Shown: positions 9,806-18,897 of the stretch, one piece after another
How positions within the stretch are numbered: position 1 is the stretch's first letter
Layout: every line of letters begins with the position of its first letter
From: Chitinophaga agri
Lineage (GTDB): Bacteria; Bacteroidota; Bacteroidia; Chitinophagales; Chitinophagaceae
NCBI RefSeq assembly: GCF_010093065.1
Contig: NZ_CP048113.1
Location: 4,650,001-4,714,000 of the forward strand
Direction: 5' to 3'
Length of the DNA stretch: 64,000 nt
Position numbers and translations under genes: made by a program
The notes under the pieces: model-generated
What the model was told of the DNA's origin: nothing
What the model saw: the letters and a program-made list of their open reading frames with translations, nothing else
Database searches by the model: none

Positions 9806-9871
9806 ATAATAAGCTTATCAGACCGAAATCTTGCAATTTATCCATCGGATCATACCATTCATTGAAAAAAA

Positions 9872-9904
9872 TGTAAAAAAAGCTGGCGGCTTTCCTATAT
9901 TTAG
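9872..9904 (+). promoter_or_regulatory. Promoter of the CBM9-like gene, predicted leaderless
   Basis: TTG at 9872-9874, a 21-base spacer, then TATATTTAG at 9896-9904, a near match to the Bacteroidota consensus. The start codon at 9908 falls about where transcription should begin, so the message may have almost no leader. Confidence 0.55.
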
Positions 9905-9907
9905 CAC

Positions 9908-11017
9908 ATGTCTCAACTTATTCGTCATGTGATTACAGGATTAGGAGTGGTATGCCTGTCCCTCCCTACCTATGCACAACAAAAACCGGCCTATGTGCCA
10001 CCCAGGCAGTATAATTCCTATCAAACCACCACTCCGTTAAAAATAGACGGAACAGGCAATGAAGAAGCATGGTCAAAGGCAGCGTGGAGCGACGATTTCA
10101 CCGATATCGAAGGCGCCAAACAACCTGAACCAGCGATGCGCACCCGCCTCAAAATGCTTTGGGATCAGGAATATCTTTACATCCTGGCCGAACTGGAAGA
10201 CCAGCACATCTGGGCGACCTTACACCAGCACGATACGATCATCTTCCAGGATAACGACTTCGAAGTATTTGTCGATCCGGATGGGGATGGTGAAAAGTAT
10301 TTCGAAATTGAGATCAATGCGCATAACACCGTCATGGACCTTTTCATGAACAAAGCCTATCGCGTAGGTGGTGATGCACTGATGACGTGGGATACAAGAG
10401 GTATCAAGACTGCGATACAGGTGGATGGTACATTAAATAATCCTTCCGACAAAGACAGGAAATGGACAGTTGAAATGGCCATCCCTTTCACTGCTTTTGC
10501 GTTTTATAACGAAGGCCTTACACCAAAAGACGGTGGCCGCTGGAGGATCAACTTTTCCAGAGTAGAATGGGATACCGACATTGTGAACGGACAATATGTA
10601 AAGCGTAAAGACCCAAAAACGGGCAAATCCTTACCAGAACATAACTGGGTATGGTCTCCACAAGGCATTATCAATATGCATGCACCCGAAAAGTGGGGAT
10701 ATCTTAACTTTATCAGTAAACCAGCAGGTAGTGCGCCGGTAACGATCAAACTGCCTGCCATAGAAGCTGCTAAGGAATATCTCTGGGATGTATACGCCAA
10801 ACAACTGCAGTACCACAAAAAGAATGGCCGTTATGCCACCACACTACAGGCACTTGGCATAACCAATACCAACATTAAAGAACAGGGTGTATCTTATACA
10901 TTACAAATGGAAGGGATCACTCATCAGTTCACCGCAACATTGCTCGATAAAAATTCCAAACAACGTTGTTCTATTAACCAGGAAGGTAAAATTTCTCAAA
11001 ACGTATCACATGAATAA
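9908..11017 (+). CDS. Exported CBM9-like carbohydrate-binding protein
   Basis: Predicted secreted or periplasmic protein of 369 aa, with a signal peptide ending near TYAQQ. Residues about 35-255 resemble the CBM9-like domain: the opening PLKIDGTGNEEAWSKAAW, then LKMLWDQEYLYILAELED and FEVFVDPDGDGEKYFEIEIN, are typical of this fold. The last 100 residues are a less conserved tail starting with an amphipathic helix. Its stop overlaps the start of the next gene by 8 bases, so it is translationally coupled to a glycosidase-like protein and probably helps process a polysaccharide. Substrate unknown. Confidence 0.85.
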   Translation: MSQLIRHVITGLGVVCLSLPTYAQQKPAYVPPRQYNSYQTTTPLKIDGTGNEEAWSKAAWSDDFTDIEGAKQPEPAMRTRLKMLWDQEYLYILAELEDQHIWATLHQHDTIIFQDNDFEVFVDPDGDGEKYFEIEINAHNTVMDLFMNKAYRVGGDALMTWDTRGIKTAIQVDGTLNNPSDKDRKWTVEMAIPFTAFAFYNEGLTPKDGGRWRINFSRVEWDTDIVNGQYVKRKDPKTGKSLPEHNWVWSPQGIINMHAPEKWGYLNFISKPAGSAPVTIKLPAIEAAKEYLWDVYAKQLQYHKKNGRYATTLQALGITNTNIKEQGVSYTLQMEGITHQFTATLLDKNSKQRCSINQEGKISQNVSHE

Positions 11018-12098
11018 ACGCAATTTCCTGAAATCAGTCGGCCTGGGTAGTCTTGCTATTATGCAACCCGGACTCCCTTCTGTAGCTGCCGCTGCTGCGA
11101 AAACACCCTCCACTCCGGCTAAAAAAACCAGACACCGCATCTGGATCAACCCGGATGAAAAAGATACGGTTGCTGATCTGCAGAAACGTTACGCTGCTTA
11201 TAAAAAAGCGGGCGTAGGAGATATCTTCTTCGAAGCTGACAGTGAAAAACATTTTAAGACAGCAAAGGCTAATGGTATCATGGCCCACCGTTGGATCTGG
11301 ACCATGAACCGTGGAGAGAAAGAATTGCTGGCTAGCCATCCTGAGTGGTATGCAAAAAACAGAAAAGGCGAGTCATGTGCTACGCACCCACCATATGTAG
11401 ACTATTATCGCTGGTTATGCCCAAGCAAACCGGAGGTGGTTAATTATCTGAAAGAACAGGCGGAAGCAGTGTTATCGAAAGATTATGTAGATGGCCTGCA
11501 CCTGGACTATGTACGTTTCTGTGACGTCGTATTACCTGTCAACCTCTGGGACAATTATAAAATAGACCAGTCAAAAGAACTGCCGGAATATGATTTCTGC
11601 TATTGCGAAACCTGCAGGGAAAAATATAAAGAACAAAAAGGGATAGATCCGCTGGATATGGAGCATCCTGACCAAAGCCCATCGTGGAGGAGATTCCGGT
11701 ATAACCGTATCACCAACGTGGTGAATAACCTCGCGGCAGTGGCGAAACAACATAAGAAACCCATCACAGCGGCGGTATTCCCGACACCGGATATTGCAAA
11801 GCGCATTGTGAGACAGGACTGGACCAACTGGCCACTGGACTCCGTAAATCCAATGATCTACCACGGCTTCTATAAAGAAGATGTGAACTGGATAGGAGAG
11901 GCGGTTGCAGAAGGTGTTGGCGCCCTGCATGGTAAGTTCCCACTTTATGCAGGTCTCTATCTGCCTGACTTTAATGGCAACATGGCTGACCTGGAAAAAG
12001 GTATCCGTCTTGCTGTTCAAAACGGCGCGGCAGGTGTATCACTATTTGGCGGTGTAACAGATGAAGTATTGCAAACATTGCAAAAGGCAAGTGCATAA
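11010..12098 (+). CDS. Putative glycoside hydrolase (GHL10-like), exported
   Basis: 362 aa from the ATG at 11010. I chose this start because the preceding 41 open codons overlap the upstream gene and because a Tat/Sec-type leader (MNKRNFLKSVGLGSLAI) begins here. The rest is a TIM-barrel-like sequence of the GHL10 group: RIWINPDEKD, the LASHPEWYAKN motif, VDGLHLDYVRFCD with likely catalytic acidic residues, and VNPMIYHGFY. The four cysteines around residue 193 (CYCETC) could bind metal. It is coupled to the CBM9-like gene. Activity is inferred from the fold only. Confidence 0.8.
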   Translation: MNKRNFLKSVGLGSLAIMQPGLPSVAAAAAKTPSTPAKKTRHRIWINPDEKDTVADLQKRYAAYKKAGVGDIFFEADSEKHFKTAKANGIMAHRWIWTMNRGEKELLASHPEWYAKNRKGESCATHPPYVDYYRWLCPSKPEVVNYLKEQAEAVLSKDYVDGLHLDYVRFCDVVLPVNLWDNYKIDQSKELPEYDFCYCETCREKYKEQKGIDPLDMEHPDQSPSWRRFRYNRITNVVNNLAAVAKQHKKPITAAVFPTPDIAKRIVRQDWTNWPLDSVNPMIYHGFYKEDVNWIGEAVAEGVGALHGKFPLYAGLYLPDFNGNMADLEKGIRLAVQNGAAGVSLFGGVTDEVLQTLQKASA

Positions 12099-12112
12099 TC
12101 TTTTAAAAATAG

Positions 12113-13005
12113 CCGGGGATCAGGAATGATCCCCGGTGTTTCAATATAACCCCATGTTTCACTAAATGGATGATACTATGCCATTCTAAAATGCTTGACT
12201 ACCGGGAAACCTATTCAGGACATGCCGTCCATCTTAACCTGGTCTGTTCATCGGTAGCTTATATTTTTTAGCAATCAGTTAATTATTCTCTGGCAAGTCT
12301 TTAGCAGGCACCTGTATTTATCTTCCTACTTCCTTGCCGCTATCTTTCAAACAAGCTTCTAAAAATACCAGATGCCAGGAGTAGCATCCGGGGCGTATGA
12401 CATAATCACTATTATGCTGTTATAGTTACCCTTATAAAATATTATTACCGTCAGCAACCATTAGCCGTCAAAAATATCCAGGTGCCAGAAATAGCGCCCG
12501 GTGTTAATCTTTAATACTCAAACTATGATTGCGACTCCCAAAATCTATATAACATTCTTATTATCCAAACACTGCGAACCACACGCACACAATACTTCAG
12601 GCCTGCCACAACAAATCTCATTCTGCAAACAGCATGCTCCAACACGCTCTATGCGGCAAGCGCTATTGCCTATAGCCCCGACGAACAAGCCATGAACTAG
12701 GCGGGAACTAGTAACGAACTCGCAACGAACTCGCAACGAACCAGCGACGAACCAGCGACGAACTAGCGACGGCGAAACATCACGTCTTCTACTTCACCAC
12801 ACACCACACCCACTGCATTACATCTCCGGCAAAGAAATAGTAGCCAGGAACCATGAATAGTCCCCGGGAATAAAACTGTTTGTTTTGTTAAACCCTAATT
12901 GACATCAAACATTCTACTTCACGTAAAATGAATATTTCATCATCATTGATACCGCATTTTCATGATCAATAATTTTAAAAGCCAGGTATCAGGAATGATA
13001 CCCGG
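12113..13005 (-). repeat. Five dispersed copies of a 24-nt hairpin
   Basis: Copies at 12113-12136, 12368-12391, 12478-12501, 12844-12867 and 12982-13005. Each has an 8-bp stem and an 8-base loop (plus strand CAGGAATG, CAGGAGTA, CAGAAATA, CATGAATA, CAGGAATG). Stem positions 4-8 differ between copies but keep pairing. Read as minus-strand RNA, only one pair in one copy fails, because plus-strand A-C pairs become G-U. Copies 4 and 5 share further downstream sequence (CTGTTTGTTT and on). The first copy doubles as a terminator-like hairpin after the glycosidase gene. Confidence 0.8.
12705..12770. repeat. Tandem array of six 11-bp units
   Basis: Six consecutive 11-base units of consensus GAACYMGYRAC without spacers, followed by a partial unit. 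Weaker matches (GACGAACAAGC, CATGAACTAGG) precede them. Eleven is not a multiple of three, and all frames through it lack support, so it is not a coding repeat. Confidence 0.85.
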
Positions 13006-13891
13006 GTCCACTCTGTTTGTTTAACCCCTAAATAAATAACCATGAAAACAAAGCAACTGTGCTGCCCTTTTTAAAGGATCAATCTTACTATACCCATGAT
13101 GTATTAACCCCGCCAATGTAATAATCTATATGATGCATGTAATTTCATTTTGATCATCTGAAAAATATGCCGCTGTGTATCGTGACAAGTGTCTTACAGA
13201 AAAAACATTATTATTCTGCCACTGATATTCGCAGTACAGAACAAATGTAAAGCGCCGTTTTAAAATAACATGACACCATTACATTCATTCAATCAACGGT
13301 GTTCATTCTGTTCAAGTCGATTGTGACTAAGGGTTTCAGCTGAAAAATATGTAAGCGTTAAAATGACCATAGTGAGTATGTATGCTACCATTCATCCTGA
13401 GAATGCAAGCACTCATCAAGCTACTTATCAGGGTATTTCGTTCAGTGATTAAAGTGATACTGAATAATCATCCATCAACGGTGATCAAAAAGAGAAAGAA
13501 GAAGAGAAAAATGAAGTATTCCGGTTAACAAAAACAATGGCTATTCTCTGCCAATTCATCCCAAAACAATCAATCAAAATGCCTATTCCCGGTGGAGGTA
13601 ACCAATCAATACCCCCAACCGGGTAATAAGCTGCATCAAAATTCCACCACATTTCCATTCTGCACTATCTTTATTTCCACACCCCATCCTACCAGGGGCC
13701 GAAGAAATATATCCCCCTGCTGAGTTTACCCTATATAGTAAAAGTGTCAATCACACACATTATCAATCAAAGATGTAAATTTCAATGCATAAGGAAGTTT
13801 TAATGCGTTTGTTGTTAAAGACATGATACATCTCCGGACATACCACGTCCCGCATGACTTATCTCCATCATGCTCCTGCCTTATTTATATG

Positions 13892-13930
13892 AAAAAGTCA
13901 GGAGAGACTGTATAAAACAATCTCTCCTGA
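13892..13930 (-). terminator. Terminator of the susC-susD operon
   Basis: A perfect 10-bp stem (TCAGGAGAGA / TCTCTCCTGA) begins 8 bases after the susD stop. On the minus strand it is followed by a short T run (the plus-strand A run at 13892-13896). The loop is 13 bases. Confidence 0.85.
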
Positions 13931-13937
13931 AGCATAA

Positions 13938-15482
13938 TTAATAGCCGTCGTTCTGCTTAAGGTTCTTATTGACAGCCAGGTCGCTGGTGGGTATTGGGAA
14001 CAACAGATTTTTAGGATCGTCAGATGGCTTCAGCTGCCATGGTTCCAGGAATTTGCCGAAACGGATGAGGTCTTCCCTGCGCCATCCTTCCCAGTATAAC
14101 TCACGGCCTCTTTCATCTATCAGCTTATTGAGATCAACAGATGTCCAGGCAGTAGCCTTACGGTGCGTCCTGATGGAATTAACAATCGGTAGTGCATCTG
14201 CAGCCCTGTTAGTACGCAGCAACGCTTCTGCCTTCATCAGCAGCACATCTGCATAACGCAGGAATACATAGTCATTGTTAGCGTTGTTGCTGCTCTTTGT
14301 ATCAGCAGATGTCAAATCAGGTGGGTATTTCACGACCCTGATACCGGTTACCTCCAGTGTGTTAGGATCTGTTTCCTGTAACTTCAGCTCTCTGGTGAAG
14401 ATCAATGGATTTCCTTTTCTGTCTTTCAGGGGTGTGCCATTTACATTTACCTGCTGACCTACAAGGAAGCCTACTTTCAGACCTGTCTTATCTGTAACGC
14501 CAGGGTAGGAGCCCCCACGGCGTACGTCTGTCGCTTCATATTTATCGTAGAAATCAGAGATCGTGGTATATCCGTTCCAGCCACTTGGATCCTGATTATA
14601 GTGCAGGGTTGGCGCCCAGTGACAGAACACTGCGTTACCATCTCTTACCGTACTGATACCAGGACCATTCTGTTGTGTGAATATGTTCTCCTTTGAAATA
14701 GCATGGTTGTTATATGCGAAGTTGTCAAAGTAATTGGTAAGACTGTATTTGCCACTGGCAGTAATAGCATCTGCCAGCTCTATTACCTTCTGCATATCCG
14801 CCGGATCAAAGGTTGGCGCAGCCCTGTTGGCAAATGCTCCTTTGTTCAGATAACATTTCATCAGCAGTGCTCTTGCCGCATTTTTATTCGCCACATAAGC
14901 CGGAACATCCTCGTCCAGTGTATTGGTAATCTCTGTCAGTTCTGATATCACATAATCAGTCGCTTCTGTTGCCGACATCACTCTTGGTACATTCAGCAGG
15001 GTATCACCCGGATTACGGAAAGGTACCTGCCCCCATCCATCAATGATCGTAAAAATGGCGAATGCACGAAGGAAACGCGCTTCCGCTGCCTGCTTTGGAG
15101 ACGCCTCAAAACTCAGTACGTTCGTAGCAAGGAACTGTAGCTGCAGGATGTTGGAAAATGTATTGGTAATATAGGTATGATCAGGTGTCCAGTTGTGCAA
15201 TTTTAATGCGCGCCATACACCATTGTCATCCCAGTCACCACCACGTGTCGGAGCAACTGCTTCATCGGATGTCATTTCCTGTAATGCCCAGAAGTTAGAC
15301 TGATCCTGATAGGCCAACTGTAAGCCATTGTAAGCACCTTCCAGCAGAGCAGGCACCTGGATCAGGGAGTCAGCCTGTTCCCGCGTCAGTGTAGAACCCA
15401 GCCGCTCATCAAGAGAGCAGGAACTCAGCCCATATCCAAACGCAAGTGATAATATGATGAATATTTTATTACTGAATCGCAT
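13938..15482 (-). CDS. SusD/RagB-family nutrient-binding outer membrane lipoprotein
   Basis: Surface lipoprotein that captures the glycan for its TonB-dependent partner, 514 aa. The lipobox is GLSSCSLDE, with the lipidated Cys at about residue 22. The TPR-rich N-terminal half (LLEGAYNGLQLAY, AEARFLRAFAIFTI) and the C-terminal signature (FLRYADVLLMKAEALLR, then RGRELYWEGWRREDLIRFGKF) are both typical. It is the downstream partner of the SusC gene, 25 bases apart. The ligand cannot be read from the sequence. Confidence 0.96.
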   Translation of the reverse strand: MRFSNKIFIILSLAFGYGLSSCSLDERLGSTLTREQADSLIQVPALLEGAYNGLQLAYQDQSNFWALQEMTSDEAVAPTRGGDWDDNGVWRALKLHNWTPDHTYITNTFSNILQLQFLATNVLSFEASPKQAAEARFLRAFAIFTIIDGWGQVPFRNPGDTLLNVPRVMSATEATDYVISELTEITNTLDEDVPAYVANKNAARALLMKCYLNKGAFANRAAPTFDPADMQKVIELADAITASGKYSLTNYFDNFAYNNHAISKENIFTQQNGPGISTVRDGNAVFCHWAPTLHYNQDPSGWNGYTTISDFYDKYEATDVRRGGSYPGVTDKTGLKVGFLVGQQVNVNGTPLKDRKGNPLIFTRELKLQETDPNTLEVTGIRVVKYPPDLTSADTKSSNNANNDYVFLRYADVLLMKAEALLRTNRAADALPIVNSIRTHRKATAWTSVDLNKLIDERGRELYWEGWRREDLIRFGKFLEPWQLKPSDDPKNLLFPIPTSDLAVNKNLKQNDGY

Positions 15483-15507
15483 AGTAGTAAATTTTTAGAT
15501 CAGTGAA

Positions 15508-18462
15508 TTATAACGAGAAATTGATACCGGCCAGAAAGTTCCTGGCTGTCGGATAAGGTGAGTACTCAATACCAAGAGAGGTTACGCCATTGATGCTCTT
15601 GTCTGTATTCACTTCCGGATCGAAACCTGAGTATTTTGTAATGATGAACAGGTTTTGTCCGGTCACATAAATAGAGGCGTTCTTGATCACCTTACCTATA
15701 TTCCCGATACTATAACTGATAGTGGCATTATCCATTTTCATGAAGTTGCCTTTCTCCAGATAGCGGCTGGATACGGCGATTGGGTTGGAAAGACTTTCTT
15801 CTGTACCTAACAGCTTAGCTGCCACATTCCTGGTGCCCAGGTTACTGAGCGGCAGTACGGTGTTAGCTGTGTTATTGTAAATATCAAATCCGTAAGCACC
15901 GTGCATGCTGATGTTCAATGCCCATTTCTTATAATTTACGGCAGTGATGATACCCAGCATAGTCTTAGGATTGGGATCTCCTTTGTAGAACAGGCTGTTA
16001 CCACCATTTGTATATACAGCCTGACCATCGTTATCAAAGCCTTCGAATCTTCTCAGATAGAAGGTGTTGAGTGGCAGGTTATTGGTCAGACGCTGTGCGT
16101 AAGCATCAGATACACCCTGACCACTGATTGAACCTGTCAGTACCGGAGGACCATCATAGTTCTGCAGTTTATTCTTCAGGAAGGTGGCATTCACACCCAG
16201 GTTCCAGTTGAAATCCTTGGTAGCCACCACATCACCACGCAGTACGACTTCCACACCCTTGTTGATCACGTTAGCCGGAAGATTGATCCAGTAAGTAGAG
16301 GAAGGAGCAGGTTTGATAGTCGGGAAGTTGAACAACAGGTCAGAAGTGTTTTTATGGAAGTAATCAACACTACCGTATAACCTGCCGCCAAAGAATGCAT
16401 AGTCGATACCGGCATTCAGCTGTTTGGAGCTTTCCCATTTCAGGTCAGGATTAGCCACATTGCTCAGACGGGCAGTACCGTTTGAGTTAAGGATGTACTG
16501 GTCCTGTGCTGCACCAGCAGGGAACTCCTGGTTACCAGTGATACCCCAGCCTACACGTAATGCCAGCTGGTTGATGGTCTTGTTATCCTTCAGGAATGCC
16601 TCATTGCTGATATTCCATTTTGCGGCAAAAGATGGGAAATAACCATATCTGTTGTTCGCACCGAATTTGCTGGAACCATCAGATCTCAGGGTAGCTGTCA
16701 GGAGATATTTGTCCAGGAAGTTCAGGTTCACCCTACCGAAATAGGACTGAAGCATGGACCTTGGGTTGCGGAAGGAGTTAACGAAAACGTTCGTCTGAGA
16801 AGGGTTCTGCAGCAGGTCGGTGTACTTCAGTGCATCAGTGGTGAAGCCAAGACCTGCTATATTTCTGCCCTTATAATCGAATTTCTGGTATTCATAACCG
16901 AGTACAGCTGAGAGAAACAATGCTGAATTGATCTGCTTGTTATAGCTCAGGGTATGTGTCATTAACTGGGAGGTCAGTGTAGTCGTACCATAGTACGCCT
17001 GTCCTCTGCCAAATATCTGGGTCAGGTTAATGAATGAGGCAATCTGTGTCTCCCTTTCGCCTACCTGGTGATTGATACTGTAGTTAACGCGATATTCGAG
17101 ATCATCCGTGATCTTAAATGAAGGAGAAACGCTGGCAAGGATACTGTTGATATTCACACCATCATCGTAAGCCGCTGACATGGCTTCCGGATTGACAAAA
17201 GAGCCTTCACCCAGAATATTGAAAGAGCCATCCGCTTTACGTAAGGCACGGGTCGGGTTCCACTGAAGGGCCTGACCGATCAGGCTGCCTGTAAAACCGG
17301 CGTTGCTGGTGATGGGAGCGATATTCTCAGTTGTATGTGCCGCCTGGATATTATAATCAACGCCTAACCTTTTATCGTCCAGGAACTTGTACTGTCCATT
17401 CAGGTTGGCGGTATATTTCTTTAAGCCGGTCTTTTTTACGATACCCTGCTGGTCCAGCATACCGAATGATGCCCTGTACACGCCATATTCACTACCGCCG
17501 CTTACACCTACGTTAACGTTGTGTGTAACGCCAGTACGCAGAATGCTTTCCATAGGATCAACACTGGCGCCTTCATCACCGCTGGTGATGTTATATTGTT
17601 TTAAGGCGTTTCTGTAAGCGGAAGCGTCCAGCACATCCAGCTTCTTCAGCAGTTTACTCATACCGGCTGAATAACTCACATCAAGGCGGGGAGGGCCTAC
17701 TGCACCTTTTTTAGTGGTGATAATAACCACACCGTTTGCACCTCTGGCACCATAGATCGCCGTAGCAGAAGCGTCCTTTAGTACGTCCATTGACTGAATA
17801 TCAAAGGAGTTGATGAAGTTCAGCGGGTTGGCGTCAGGCGTTTGACCTAAGCCGTTTGCACTTACATTAGGCTTGGCAGTACGGCCATCCAGTGGCATAC
17901 CATCTACCACATAAAGCGGCTGATTGCCTGTTCTTACGGAAGAGTTACCCCTGATCCTTACGGTAGTAGCCCCCCCTGGCGCACCACTGTTAGCGATAAC
18001 CATGAGACCGGCTACCTTACCCTGGATCAGCTGGTCGGGCGCAGTAACGATACCTTTGTTGAAATCGGCGGACTTGATAGAAACTACCGACCCCGTGAGG
18101 TCTTTTTTACGGGTAGTACCATAACCAACTACCACCACATCGGTGAGGGTAGTACTGGTAGGTACCAGTGAGATGGAGAATTCAGATTTGCCGGCAATAG
18201 CGATTTCCTGTTGTACATAGCCGACAAATGAAACGACGAGGGCGCTGGCGGTAGCGGGCACATTAAGCTTAAATGTACCATCTGCTCCTGTAGCGGTACC
18301 TGTACTCGTTCCCTTCACCTGCACAGTAGCACCCGGAACGGCATTACCGTTTTCATCCGTGATCTTACCGGTCACGGGTTTGGTCTGTGCGCTGGCTATA
18401 CCTGCCATGAGCAGTAATAACGAGCATAACAGACGCACCTTGCGAAATAGAAGATTGGTCAT
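15508..18462 (-). CDS. SusC/RagA-family TonB-linked outer membrane receptor
   Basis: Active importer of oligosaccharides across the outer membrane, 984 aa. After a signal peptide comes a carboxypeptidase-regulatory-like beta sandwich (about 25-105, GKITDENGNAVPGATVQVKG), a TonB-box-like stretch (LTDVVVVGYG), a plug domain with the DASATAIYGARGANGVVIITTKKG signature near residue 235, and the beta barrel to the C-terminal Phe-Ser-Leu. There is no extra N-terminal STN domain, so it is a plain receptor and not a sigma/anti-sigma transducer. Control more likely comes from the DUF6377-type protein upstream. Confidence 0.96.
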   Translation of the reverse strand: MTNLLFRKVRLLCSLLLLMAGIASAQTKPVTGKITDENGNAVPGATVQVKGTSTGTATGADGTFKLNVPATASALVVSFVGYVQQEIAIAGKSEFSISLVPTSTTLTDVVVVGYGTTRKKDLTGSVVSIKSADFNKGIVTAPDQLIQGKVAGLMVIANSGAPGGATTVRIRGNSSVRTGNQPLYVVDGMPLDGRTAKPNVSANGLGQTPDANPLNFINSFDIQSMDVLKDASATAIYGARGANGVVIITTKKGAVGPPRLDVSYSAGMSKLLKKLDVLDASAYRNALKQYNITSGDEGASVDPMESILRTGVTHNVNVGVSGGSEYGVYRASFGMLDQQGIVKKTGLKKYTANLNGQYKFLDDKRLGVDYNIQAAHTTENIAPITSNAGFTGSLIGQALQWNPTRALRKADGSFNILGEGSFVNPEAMSAAYDDGVNINSILASVSPSFKITDDLEYRVNYSINHQVGERETQIASFINLTQIFGRGQAYYGTTTLTSQLMTHTLSYNKQINSALFLSAVLGYEYQKFDYKGRNIAGLGFTTDALKYTDLLQNPSQTNVFVNSFRNPRSMLQSYFGRVNLNFLDKYLLTATLRSDGSSKFGANNRYGYFPSFAAKWNISNEAFLKDNKTINQLALRVGWGITGNQEFPAGAAQDQYILNSNGTARLSNVANPDLKWESSKQLNAGIDYAFFGGRLYGSVDYFHKNTSDLLFNFPTIKPAPSSTYWINLPANVINKGVEVVLRGDVVATKDFNWNLGVNATFLKNKLQNYDGPPVLTGSISGQGVSDAYAQRLTNNLPLNTFYLRRFEGFDNDGQAVYTNGGNSLFYKGDPNPKTMLGIITAVNYKKWALNISMHGAYGFDIYNNTANTVLPLSNLGTRNVAAKLLGTEESLSNPIAVSSRYLEKGNFMKMDNATISYSIGNIGKVIKNASIYVTGQNLFIITKYSGFDPEVNTDKSINGVTSLGIEYSPYPTARNFLAGINFSL

Positions 18463-18897
18463 AGATCAGTTTTTATTGGTTTTGTGGAATAATGATGCCT
18501 GCGTGAACGGGTCCGGTAGGCCTGGGCGGCCTGCCAAACGTGGAATAAACCGCTGCGCCGATGGTATATCATCAACGTGGGACAATGTCAATCACTAGTC
18601 CTTACCTGATCGAATTAGGGCTGTGCAATTTGTCTTCATAACGGGTTTTTATGACATTGATCTTAACGTGGTCTCACTGGTTGCTACTACATCGGATAGA
18701 TTACGGCTGCGGTCGATGCGTCAAAGTAAGCCTGCCTTAAACAGGTTAACAATTTATATGATCAATATATAGAAAATATTGGGTTGAAACATGTTCTCAT
18801 AAGCGACAATTTACTGATTAACAATTCATTAAGTTTATATTACTGTAAATAATATATGACTACAATAATCGGGTTTTCTTATCATTTATACCCTGTT
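18463..18897 (-). other. Leader region upstream of susC
   Basis: A 435-base gap holding the probable susC promoter (18722-18752) and a leader of about 250 bases. An 8-bp hairpin with a 5-base loop (18515-18535, GGTAGGCC / GGCCTGCC) lies within that leader. No coding frame is supported. Confidence 0.5.
18722..18752 (-). promoter_or_regulatory. Probable susC promoter
   Basis: On the minus strand TTG, then a 20-base spacer, then TTACTTTG, one mismatch from TAnnTTTG. Transcription would start near 18714. Confidence 0.5.

Larger units (their letters stand above)
12099..13937. other. 1.8-kb gene-free, repeat-rich region
   Basis: No coding frame here resembles a protein. It holds five copies of a 24-nt hairpin (12113-13005), a tandem array of six 11-bp units (12705-12770), a possible relic of a SusC gene start at 13042-13074 and the susD terminator (13892-13930). 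The two flanking operons converge on it. Confidence 0.7.

Noticed and set aside
12705-12770. CRISPR array
   Set aside because: Units are 11 bp, directly adjacent, without spacers, and there are no cas genes.
15508-18462. SusC as part of an ECF sigma/anti-sigma transducer system
   Set aside because: No N-terminal STN domain and no FecR or sigma gene nearby; the DUF6377 regulator is the likelier control.
18515-18535. Riboswitch in the susC leader
   Set aside because: Only one simple 8-bp hairpin is seen, with no conserved aptamer pattern I recognise.
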